Shown in pieces: positions 44,955 to 52,599 of a DNA stretch of 64,000 nucleotides (position 1 is its first letter; the number at the start of each line of letters is the position of its first letter). Source of the stretch: Acidobacteriota bacterium (GTDB lineage: Bacteria; Acidobacteriota; Terriglobia; Bryobacterales; Bryobacteraceae); contig JAFDVZ010000001.1 in assembly GCA_018268715.1 (NCBI GenBank), forward strand, positions 53,953 to 117,952. The letters run 5' to 3'. The translations under genes and the position numbers were made by a program. The notes beneath the pieces were generated by a model that saw only the letters and a list, made by a program, of their open reading frames with translations, ran no database searches and was not told the origin of the DNA.

Positions 44955-47312
44955 ATGCCGTCACTCGCTCTTCCAACCACCGACCTCGATCTGCTCGACA
45001 ACATCCAGCAACGGATCCTGTGGCTCAGCACCTACATGATCCACTATGCCAATCATGTCCGCCCCAACCAGGACTCCATCAAGATCGGCGGTCACCAGGC
45101 CAGTTGCGCGTCATCGGTCAGCATCCTCGCCGCCTACTACTTCGCGGCGGCCGGACCCGACGACCTGATCTCCATCAAGCCCCACGCGGCGCCCGTTTAC
45201 CACGCCATTCAGTACCTGCTCGGCAATCTTCCCGCTGAAAAGCTCCGCCAACTGCGCGAATTCGGCGGACTCCAGGCCTATCCCAGCCGCCTGAAGGACC
45301 CCGATTCCTTCCACTTCTCCACCGGATCGGTGGGCTTCGGCGCCGTGATGCCGCACTTCATGTCGCTCGTGCGGGAATACGTCGCCGACCACTTCGGCTA
45401 CCCGCGGCAGCACCGTTTCTTCGCGCTCATGGGCGACGCCGAACTCGACGAAGGCAACGTGTGGGAAGCGCTCGGCGAGGACAACCTGCAGCGTCTCGGC
45501 CGCGTCACCTGGATCGTCGACCTCAACCGTCAGAGCCTGGACCGCGTCATCCCCTCCGGCCGCGCCCAGAAGATTCAAGCCTCCCTACGCTCCTTCGGTT
45601 TCCACCTGATCGAGGCGAAGTACGGCTCGCGCCTGGAGTCGATCTTCCGCCGTCCGGGCGGCGAGCGTCTGCGCGACCGCATCGACCGGATGTCGAACGA
45701 CGAATACCAGTCCCTGTTGCGGATGCACTCGCCCGACCGCATCTTCGAGCAGCTCTGCACAACGCCCGAAGGCCGCGACGAAACGCTCGCCAGCCTTCTG
45801 GCCGATGAAACGGACATTCACGGCCTGATCGCCGATCTCGGCGGCCACGACCTCGCCAAACTCCTCGAGGCCTTCCGGGAAGCCGAGACCATAACGGACC
45901 GCCCCGTCGCCATCCTCGCCTACACGGTGAAAGGCTGGGGGCTGCCGCTCGCGGGCGATCCCACCAACCACTCGCGCCTGCTCACCGACCAGCAGATCGC
46001 CGAATTACGCGAGCAGCTCGGCATCGCGCCCGGCGCCGAGTTCGACGCCTTCCCGCCCGAATCGCCGGAAGGCCGCGTCTGCCTTGACGTGCGCGAGCGT
46101 CTGGGGCTCGATCAACCCGCCCGGCGCCGCCAGTCCGTGCCCGCCCGCGTTCCCGAAACCCTCGCCACCCAGTACAAGGGCGAAATCTCCACCCAGCAGG
46201 CCTTCGGCGGCGTGCTGTCCGAACTCAGCCGGATCCCAGAGGTCAGCCGCCGCCTGGTCACCGCCAGCCCCGACGTCGCCGTCTCCACCAACCTGGGAGG
46301 CTGGTTGCAGAAGGTGGGCGTCTACTGCCCCGACAACCAGATCGACTACTTCGGAGACCGGTCCGTCCCGGTCGCGCTCAAGTGGAAACAGGGCAAGCAC
46401 GGCCAGCACATTGAACTCGGCATTTCGGAGAACAACCTGTTCCTGACGCTCGGCGCGCTGGGCGTCTCGGCGGATCTGTTCGGCGAACCGCTGGTCCCCA
46501 TCGGAACCCTCTACGACACCTTCATCTCGCGCGGACTCGACGCGCTGCACTACGCCATCTACAACGGCGGCAAGTTCATCGTCATTGGCACGCCGTCGGG
46601 CATCAGCCTGGGGCCGGAGGGCGGTCTGCACCAGTCCCTGCTGCCGCCGTCGTTCGGCGTCGAAAGCCCTCTCATCACCTACTACGAGCCCTGCTTCGGG
46701 AAGGAGCTGGAGTGGATCCTGCTCGAGGGCATCCGCCGCGTGCTCGAGGTCCCGGAAGGCGACAGCCTGTTCCTGCGCCTGTCCACGGCGCCCCAACCGC
46801 AGGATCTGTTCCCGGCGGAAACTCCCGGTCTGCGGAAATCCGTGCTGGCGGGCGGCTATCGGCTCATCGATCACTCGGCCCGCGCCGGATACCATCCCGG
46901 CCAGAACGTGGTGAACGTGTTCGCCTGTGGCCCCATGATCCCGCACGCGGTTCAGGCGTCCCAGGACCTGGCCGGCGACGATCTGTTTGTGAACGTCATC
47001 GCCGTCACCAGTCCCGACCTGCTCCATCGCGGATGGGTCAGCGCCAATCGCGCCCGCATGAGGGGCCGCGCCGCCTCACACCACCTGGAGCAGTTGGTCC
47101 CGCCGGCCGAACGCCACTCTCCCGTGGTGACCGTGATGGACGGGCACCCGCACGCGCTGTCGTTTTTGGGCAGCGCGTTCGGCGCGCGCACGGTGGCCCT
47201 GGGCGTCGACGAATACGGTCAATCCGGAAGCCGCCGCCAGCTCTACGAGCATTACCAGATCGACGCCGCCTCCATCGTGCGGGCCGCCATCGCCGCCATC
47301 GACGAGGGGTAA
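44955..47312 (+). CDS. AceE/transketolase-like TPP-dependent enzyme
   Basis: 785 residues, close to the homodimeric pyruvate dehydrogenase E1 (AceE) type but shorter than its usual 880-930. Matches: SIKIGGHQASCASSVSILAA, ISIKPHAAPVYHAIQYLLG, LREFGGLQAYPSRLKDPDS, STGSVGFGAV, and the TPP site MGDAELDEGNVWEALG (GDG as GDA) running into VDLNRQSLDR. The C-terminal half has the transketolase pyrimidine-binding domain (STQQAFGGVLSELSR, HIELGISENNLFLTLGALG). No E2 or E3 gene is adjacent, so a complete PDH complex would need partners elsewhere; an alternative keto-acid enzyme is possible. Convergent with REC-HDOD. Confidence 0.8.
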   Translation: MPSLALPTTDLDLLDNIQQRILWLSTYMIHYANHVRPNQDSIKIGGHQASCASSVSILAAYYFAAAGPDDLISIKPHAAPVYHAIQYLLGNLPAEKLRQLREFGGLQAYPSRLKDPDSFHFSTGSVGFGAVMPHFMSLVREYVADHFGYPRQHRFFALMGDAELDEGNVWEALGEDNLQRLGRVTWIVDLNRQSLDRVIPSGRAQKIQASLRSFGFHLIEAKYGSRLESIFRRPGGERLRDRIDRMSNDEYQSLLRMHSPDRIFEQLCTTPEGRDETLASLLADETDIHGLIADLGGHDLAKLLEAFREAETITDRPVAILAYTVKGWGLPLAGDPTNHSRLLTDQQIAELREQLGIAPGAEFDAFPPESPEGRVCLDVRERLGLDQPARRRQSVPARVPETLATQYKGEISTQQAFGGVLSELSRIPEVSRRLVTASPDVAVSTNLGGWLQKVGVYCPDNQIDYFGDRSVPVALKWKQGKHGQHIELGISENNLFLTLGALGVSADLFGEPLVPIGTLYDTFISRGLDALHYAIYNGGKFIVIGTPSGISLGPEGGLHQSLLPPSFGVESPLITYYEPCFGKELEWILLEGIRRVLEVPEGDSLFLRLSTAPQPQDLFPAETPGLRKSVLAGGYRLIDHSARAGYHPGQNVVNVFACGPMIPHAVQASQDLAGDDLFVNVIAVTSPDLLHRGWVSANRARMRGRAASHHLEQLVPPAERHSPVVTVMDGHPHALSFLGSAFGARTVALGVDEYGQSGSRRQLYEHYQIDAASIVRAAIAAIDEG

Positions 47313-47325
47313 CGGATTCGCCAGG

Positions 47326-48519
47326 TTAGCCCGCGGCCACCGTGGTGGCGACGGCGATCTCGCGCCAGCTCTCGATCCGGGAGGCGACGCCCGCGCCCGC
47401 AAGATAGTCCATGTCCAGTTCGCTGCAGGCCCCACCTTGCATCTCGTGGAGCAGGGCGTTGGCCGCGTGCACCGCTGTCAGCGGAACCAATGGACCAGCC
47501 CCGCGCCCGCCCGGGCTGAGGTGGAACGCCACTGCTTCAGTAATGTTCAGCGGGATGCCCCACAGCCACAACAGATAGGCGCCCGCCTCCCCGTGAGTCA
47601 CGCCGAGCACCTTCTTCTCGGCTTCTCCCTCGGACCACTGGCGGGAGTCCGCCATTTCGCGAGCCTCGTCGTAGCGCTCCGGCGCGCTGGTGGCGAGCAC
47701 CAGCTTACCCACGTCGTGCAGTATGCCCGCCAGCAGGCATTCGCTTACAATCTTCCTCGGCGCCTGCTCAAGACCGGCGATGCGTTGGGCCACGGCGCCG
47801 GTGGAAAGGCTGTGCCGCCACAGCTCAGTGATTGAGAAGCGTCGCGCCGGGCAATGTTCGAAGCGCGCAAACACCGCGCCCGACAGGGCGAGCGTGCAAA
47901 TGGTGTCCACGCCCAGATACGCCACCGCGTCGGCGACGCTGGTCAACTCGCGCCCCACCCCGAAGAAAGCGGAGTTCACCAGCTGAAGCACCTTCGCCGT
48001 CATGGCGATATCCTTCCCGATGATCGCGCTCAGTTCCTGCAGCGACGCCGACGGGGAATGCAGCGCCTCCATCAATTCGACATAGAGACTCGGAATGCTG
48101 GGAAGCGCGGTCATTGCGCAAATGCGCGCGCGCAGTTCCGGGTCCCCCACCGTATCCCGGACGTCGAGCGTCCGTTGGACCGCCGCTATCAGCGTATCCG
48201 CCTCGCACGGCTTCAGCAGGGATTGATGCGCCACCGCGGCTGACTTCGCGCACAACCCCTCGTCGGCGTGCCCGGAAAGCGTCAAGCGAACCGTCATGGG
48301 GTAGCGCCGGCGCACCTCGGTCAACAGTTCCGCCCCATCCACGCCCGGCATGCGCAGATCCGTCACCACGGCGTCCTGCGGCGATCCCTCCAGCACCTGG
48401 AGCGCTTCATCCGCGCTCGAGGCGAACGACATCCGCCATTGTTCCCGCACCGGGCGCAACATACGGCGCAGCGCGTCCAGAACGCGGAGTTCATCGTCGA
48501 CAAACAACACGTTACGCAT
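47326..48519 (-). CDS. Response regulator with HDOD output domain
   Basis: 397 residues. Receiver domain at 1-118 with D8/D9, phosphoacceptor D54 (VVTDLRMPGVDG) and Lys in LLKPC. Residues about 130-340 are an HDOD domain (LPSIPSLYVELMEALHSPSAS, IGKDIAMTAKVLQLVNSAFFG, LLAGILHDVGKLVLAT, GVTHGEAGAYLLWLWGIPL). HDOD proteins bind nucleotides or signals, often in motility and virulence control. It is three bases from the stop of the PAS kinase gene upstream, so they form one transcript, with the kinase probably phosphorylating it. Confidence 0.9.
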   Translation of the reverse strand: MRNVLFVDDELRVLDALRRMLRPVREQWRMSFASSADEALQVLEGSPQDAVVTDLRMPGVDGAELLTEVRRRYPMTVRLTLSGHADEGLCAKSAAVAHQSLLKPCEADTLIAAVQRTLDVRDTVGDPELRARICAMTALPSIPSLYVELMEALHSPSASLQELSAIIGKDIAMTAKVLQLVNSAFFGVGRELTSVADAVAYLGVDTICTLALSGAVFARFEHCPARRFSITELWRHSLSTGAVAQRIAGLEQAPRKIVSECLLAGILHDVGKLVLATSAPERYDEAREMADSRQWSEGEAEKKVLGVTHGEAGAYLLWLWGIPLNITEAVAFHLSPGGRGAGPLVPLTAVHAANALLHEMQGGACSELDMDYLAGAGVASRIESWREIAVATTVAAG

Positions 48520-48522
48520 GGT

Positions 48523-50892
48523 TCATTCTTTCGCGTGAATTGGTATTCGAACGATGAAAGTGGAGCCGACGCCGGTCTCCGTCTCGAAACTGATCGAGCC
48601 GCCATGCTTCCGCGCCACCACGTCGTGCGCGATGGAGAGCCCCTGCCCGGTGCCCTTTCCCACCGGTTTGGTGGTGAAGAAGGGATCGAACACGCGGGAC
48701 CGGATGGCCTCCGGGATGCCAGTTCCGGTGTCGCGAATCCGCACCTCGACATCCTCGCCGATCTGGCGCGTGCTCACCGTGATGGTCCCTTTCAACTCGG
48801 CCTTTCCGGCGTTCGCCTCCGCGATGGCGTGCGCGGCGTTGATCAGCAGGTTCAGGATCACCTGGTTGAACTCGCGCCGCAAACAGGTGACCAACGGAAG
48901 CCCCGGATCGTAGTCCCGCACGACGTCGGCGAAATACTTCCATTCGTTCCGCGACACCGTCAGCGCCGTATCGATCGAATCGTTGAGGTTGGTGGGCGTC
49001 TTCTCGGCGGCCCCCTGGTGAGAGAACTCCTTCATCGCGCGGACAATGCCCGCCACATGTTCGAGCCCCTGGACGCTCTGCTCGATGGCCTGGGGAATCT
49101 CCGCGCGCAGATAGGCCAGGTCCAGGCGCTCTGCCAGACCCGCGAACGTCGCCGCGACGCCGTCCGCCGCCAGTTCCCCCCGCGCCGCCGACTGGCAGAC
49201 CGCCAGCAACTGGTCGAGTTCGCGGAACGAATCCGCCAGGAAGCGCGCGTTGTCGCCGATATATTGCACCGGAGTGTTGATCTCGTGGGCGATGCCCGCC
49301 GCCAGTTGCCCGATCGACTCGAGCTTTTCGGCCTGGGCGAGCCGGCTTTCGAGCGCCCGCCGGTCGGTAATGTCGCGGAACGAGCAGACCAACTGCTCCA
49401 CGGCCCCGCTTGCGTCCGCGATCGGACTCAGCACGAAATCCCACGTGCGCGCCTGCCCGTCGATTCGGACGTTGGCGTCGAAGGTTCCCCGGCCGCCGTT
49501 CCGGGCGAGTTCCCAGGCTTCGCGCGCCGCCTTGAGGCCCGGCTCCTCAAACAGGGAGAACAGGTCGCGCCGCGTCGATTCTTCGGCCGCCTGACCCAGC
49601 AGTGCGCTCGCCGCGGGACTCATGTACACCGTGTTGCCCGTGATGTCCAGGACGCAGATGCCGTCGTGGGAGCTTTCGATGATGCTTCGGCGGAACTCCT
49701 CGCTGGCCCGCAGGGCCTCCTGGTCCTTCTTGCGCCGCGTGATGTCGCGCGATACGCCGAACGTGCCTCGTATGGCGCCGCTCGGATCCATGAGCGGCAT
49801 CTTGGTCGTCGAAACCCACGATTCGCGCCCGTCCGCCCAGGTCTCTTTCTCCACCACGTCGATCACCGGCGCGCCCGTGCGCATGATCTCCTGCTCCGCG
49901 CGGAAGGCCGACTGCGCGTGCTCGTTGGAGAAGAAGTCGAAATCGCTCCTTCCGATGGCGTCGGTGGGATCGTTCAACCCGAGCCACCGCGCCTGCGCCC
50001 GGCTGATCCGGATGAAGCGGCTCGCCGCATCCTTGAAGTAGATGTGGTCCGGCAGATTCTCCATCACCACGTCCAGCAGATGTTTCTGCTCGGCCACCGC
50101 GGCCTCGGCCGCTGTCCGGAGCGAGATGTCATGGCTGACGGCGAACATGTACTCGTGCCCGGCGAACTCGGCGTAAATCGCGCTCAACTCCGCCGGAAAC
50201 GTCGTGCCATCGGAGCGCCGGTGCCGCGTTCGGATCGGCAATCTCCGGCTCTGGCGGACGTTCTCCCAGGTGGAATCCAACTGCGAGCGCGGGAAATCGG
50301 GGTTACAGTCCCAGATCGTCTTGGATAGCATCTCTTGCAGGGAGTATCCGAGCGCGTGGCACGCCTGCAGATTCGCGTACACGAGGCTGCCGTCCCGGCT
50401 GTACATCAGCACCAGGTTCGGAGACCGGTCGAGCGCCAGTTTCGCCAGCCGCAGCACGCTCTCGGCGTTCTTCCGGTCCGTAATGTCTTCCTTGACCGCG
50501 ACGAAATGACGCACCAAGCCCGCCGAATCCTCCACCGGAGTGACCGTCATCGCCTCCTGGTACAACACGCCGTTCTTGCGGCGGTTGGTCAGTTCTCCGC
50601 GCCACGGCTGGCCCCGAAGCACCGTGTTCCACAGTTCCCTGTACAGTTCCGGCGAGTTCTCGCCCGATCTCAGGATCCGGAAGGTCTCGCCGGCGACCTC
50701 GGCGAAGGCATAACCCGTTAGCGAAGTAAACGCCCGGTTCACCCACACAATTCGACCGTCGCGCGTGGTGATGGCCACCGCGCTGACGGTTGCTTCCAGG
50801 GCGGCGGCGAGCAGTCGGATCCGCTCGTCTTCGGCGCCGCCGCCGGGCGCGGCCGTCTCCGGAGGCGGAATGGTGTTGGCGGGAAACGGCAT
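48523..50892 (-). CDS. Four-PAS sensor histidine kinase
   Basis: 789 residues, no membrane segment, hence cytoplasmic. Four PAS/PAC units at about 25-140, 146-265, 270-390 and 395-510, each ended by a DITDRK- or DITRRK-like motif. Dimerisation/phosphotransfer at about 515-600 with H-box EKLESIGQLAAGIAHEINTP, and HATPase with NLLINAAHAIAEANAGK, RDTGTGIPEAIRSRVFDPFF, GKGTGQGLSIAHDVV. It should sense redox or ligand through PAS and phosphorylate REC-HDOD, its downstream neighbour. Divergent from the REC-HD gene with only 24 bases between starts. Confidence 0.92.
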   Translation of the reverse strand: MPFPANTIPPPETAAPGGGAEDERIRLLAAALEATVSAVAITTRDGRIVWVNRAFTSLTGYAFAEVAGETFRILRSGENSPELYRELWNTVLRGQPWRGELTNRRKNGVLYQEAMTVTPVEDSAGLVRHFVAVKEDITDRKNAESVLRLAKLALDRSPNLVLMYSRDGSLVYANLQACHALGYSLQEMLSKTIWDCNPDFPRSQLDSTWENVRQSRRLPIRTRHRRSDGTTFPAELSAIYAEFAGHEYMFAVSHDISLRTAAEAAVAEQKHLLDVVMENLPDHIYFKDAASRFIRISRAQARWLGLNDPTDAIGRSDFDFFSNEHAQSAFRAEQEIMRTGAPVIDVVEKETWADGRESWVSTTKMPLMDPSGAIRGTFGVSRDITRRKKDQEALRASEEFRRSIIESSHDGICVLDITGNTVYMSPAASALLGQAAEESTRRDLFSLFEEPGLKAAREAWELARNGGRGTFDANVRIDGQARTWDFVLSPIADASGAVEQLVCSFRDITDRRALESRLAQAEKLESIGQLAAGIAHEINTPVQYIGDNARFLADSFRELDQLLAVCQSAARGELAADGVAATFAGLAERLDLAYLRAEIPQAIEQSVQGLEHVAGIVRAMKEFSHQGAAEKTPTNLNDSIDTALTVSRNEWKYFADVVRDYDPGLPLVTCLRREFNQVILNLLINAAHAIAEANAGKAELKGTITVSTRQIGEDVEVRIRDTGTGIPEAIRSRVFDPFFTTKPVGKGTGQGLSIAHDVVARKHGGSISFETETGVGSTFIVRIPIHAKE

Positions 50893-50916
50893 GTGGAACT
50901 TATCGGAGGATTTTTA

Positions 50917-52173
50917 TTGACTGAGAGGATCGCGGACCGGCGGTCACTACTCCACGTGGGACTCCCGGACGCCCTGGCGTCGGCCCCTGTCAACGAGCCG
51001 CCCGCCCCCATTCCGCCCGAGCGTATCCTCTGTGTCGACGATGAACCGAACGTTCTTGAGGCGCTGAAACGTCAGTTCCGCAAGCAATTCCGGATCGACA
51101 CGGCGGTTGGCCCGGAACTCGGCCTGACGGCGCTAGCGGCGACGGGCCCCTACGCCGTCGTGATCTCGGACCTGCGCATGCCGTCAATGGACGGCATCCA
51201 GTTTCTGACGGAGGTGCGGTCCACCTCGCCCGACACAATCCGGGTGATGCTCACCGGCCAGGCCGATCTGGCCGCCGCCATCGCCGCCGTGAATCAGGGC
51301 GCCATCTTCCGGTTTCTTCTGAAACCCTGTCCTTACACCGTGTTGGGCCGGGTGATCGAGGCGGCTATCGAACAGCACCGCCTGGTCATGGCGGAGCGCC
51401 AGTTGACCGAGAAGACCCTTCTCGGCTGCGTGCGGATGCTCACCGAGATCCTCAGCGCGGTGCAGCCGGACACGTTCAGCCGGACCGTCCGGCTCCGCCG
51501 CTACGTTCAACGGCTGATTCCTAAGAGTGCGAAGCGGCCCTGGATCTTCGAGGCCGCGGCCATGCTCTCCCAGATCGGCTGGATCACGCTGTCCCCCGAC
51601 ATCCTCGAGAAACTCCGCCACCACCGCCCCCTCGACAACGAGGAGGAGGCCCGGTTCAGGGAGCACGCCAAAGCCGCCAGCCACATGTTGGGACAGGTGC
51701 CGCGTCTGGAGCCCGTGGCGGCCATGATCGAGGGCCAATTCCTGCGCTTCACGGACTGGGAGGCGCGCGGTGGCGATCCGGAAGTCGCCCTGGGGGCCCA
51801 ACTGCTCCGCGCCGCCAGCGACTTCGACCAGTTTCTGGACAACGGCGACGCCCACGCCGAAGCCATGCTGCGTCTGCGGACCCGCGCCGGCGACTACAAC
51901 CCGGAGCTGGTTGAGACCCTGCGAACCCTCGATCCCACCGAGTTTCTGGGACAGGTCCGCACCGTGAGGTTCCGCGACCTCACGCCGGGCATGGTGCTCG
52001 AGGAGGACCTGCTGACGCGCCGCGGCGAACTGATCCTCGGCAAGGGCCAGGAGACCACCGACGTCATCCTCCACCGGCTGAACACGTTCCTGGTGGGGGC
52101 CGACGCCAAGGTGCGGGTGCGTCTGCCCGGCGCGGCCCCCGAACCAGGGTCCTCTCCCTCGGACCCCGAATGA
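50917..52173 (+). CDS. Response regulator with HD-type output domain
   Basis: 418 residues from TTG 50917, preceded by GGAGGA with a six-base spacer; the GTG at 50893 lacks such a site. A leader of about 35 residues is followed by the receiver (RILCVDDEPNVLEALKRQFR; phosphoacceptor in VVISDLRMPSMDG; Lys in FLLKPC). A helical output domain covers about 190-330 (FEAAAMLSQIGWITLSPDIL), resembling RpfG/HD-related proteins but without an intact HD or GYP pattern, so probably not an active cyclic-di-GMP phosphodiesterase. The C-terminus (TVRFRDLTPGMVLEEDLLT) is typical of this group. Probably a second target of the divergent kinase. Confidence 0.8.
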   Translation: MTERIADRRSLLHVGLPDALASAPVNEPPAPIPPERILCVDDEPNVLEALKRQFRKQFRIDTAVGPELGLTALAATGPYAVVISDLRMPSMDGIQFLTEVRSTSPDTIRVMLTGQADLAAAIAAVNQGAIFRFLLKPCPYTVLGRVIEAAIEQHRLVMAERQLTEKTLLGCVRMLTEILSAVQPDTFSRTVRLRRYVQRLIPKSAKRPWIFEAAAMLSQIGWITLSPDILEKLRHHRPLDNEEEARFREHAKAASHMLGQVPRLEPVAAMIEGQFLRFTDWEARGGDPEVALGAQLLRAASDFDQFLDNGDAHAEAMLRLRTRAGDYNPELVETLRTLDPTEFLGQVRTVRFRDLTPGMVLEEDLLTRRGELILGKGQETTDVILHRLNTFLVGADAKVRVRLPGAAPEPGSSPSDPE

Positions 52174-52237
52174 CCGTCACCGCGCCGGGCCGTCTCGAAT
52201 TTCGCTTTGCGCCGGGCGCGACCTACCTGCTAAACTG

Positions 52238-52258
52238 ATCGTTTGTAAGTCAAACGAT
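52238..52258 (+). promoter_or_regulatory. Perfect hairpin just upstream of rpmB ribosome-binding site
   Basis: ATCGTTTG (52238-52245) and CAAACGAT (52251-52258) form an 8-bp perfect stem around TAAGT, ending two bases before the AGGAG that serves rpmB. It could gate ribosome access to the L28 gene. A possible -10 (TAAACT, 52231-52236) precedes it. Confidence 0.45.
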
Positions 52259-52274
52259 AGGAGTGTGTCTCGAA

Positions 52275-52466
52275 ATGTCCAAGACATGTGAGCTGTGCGG
52301 TCGAGGCCCGGTGTTCGGCCATCGCGTCAGCCATGCCCACAACGTGACCAACCGCCGCTGGAACGTCAACCTTCAGTCGGTCCGCGCGATTGTTAAAGGC
52401 GCCAACAAGCGGATCAAGGTCTGCACGGCCTGCATCAAGAACGGCAAGGTCCAGAAGGTAGCGTAA
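52275..52466 (+). CDS. rpmB: Large ribosomal subunit protein bL28
   Basis: 63 residues from ATG 52275 (MSKTCELCGRGPVFGHRVSH), the usual length for the short bacterial L28. NVTNRRWNVNLQSVRA and IKVCTACIKNGKV are family hallmarks. Four cysteines (C5, C8 and the pair in CTAC) could hold zinc, so this is the Cys-plus form of L28. AGGAG stands 12 bases upstream and a hairpin just before it. The stop codon lies inside a tandem duplication (see 52446). Confidence 0.95.
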   Translation: MSKTCELCGRGPVFGHRVSHAHNVTNRRWNVNLQSVRAIVKGANKRIKVCTACIKNGKVQKVA

Positions 52467-52483
52467 GGTCCAAAAGGTAGCGT
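52446..52483 (+). repeat. 19-bp tandem duplication across the rpmB stop codon
   Basis: Units 52446-52464 and 52465-52483 differ by one base (G/A at the eighth position of the unit). The first unit holds the end of rpmB and its TAA begins at the unit border; the second unit again reads AAGGTAGCGTAAGG after the stop. Confidence 0.8.
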
Positions 52484-52487
52484 AAGG

Positions 52488-52513
52488 AGGCGGGCCGACC
52501 CGGCCTGCCTTTC
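52488..52513 (+). terminator. Rho-independent terminator of rpmB
   Basis: AGGCGGGCCG (52488-52497) and CGGCCTGCCT (52501-52510) pair over ten positions (one G-T) around ACC, followed by TTC. It lies 21 bases after the rpmB stop. Confidence 0.7.
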
Positions 52514-52599
52514 TCCGACCGCCCGTAAGTTCCGCTCCCGCCGTCCATTCTGCTACGATTCCTGTCATACCGGATCAATGGCCGGGCAGGAGATTTTGC

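Noticed and set aside
48268-50328. 686-codon plus-strand frame opposite the PAS kinase
   Set aside because: Antisense to a kinase with every motif intact.
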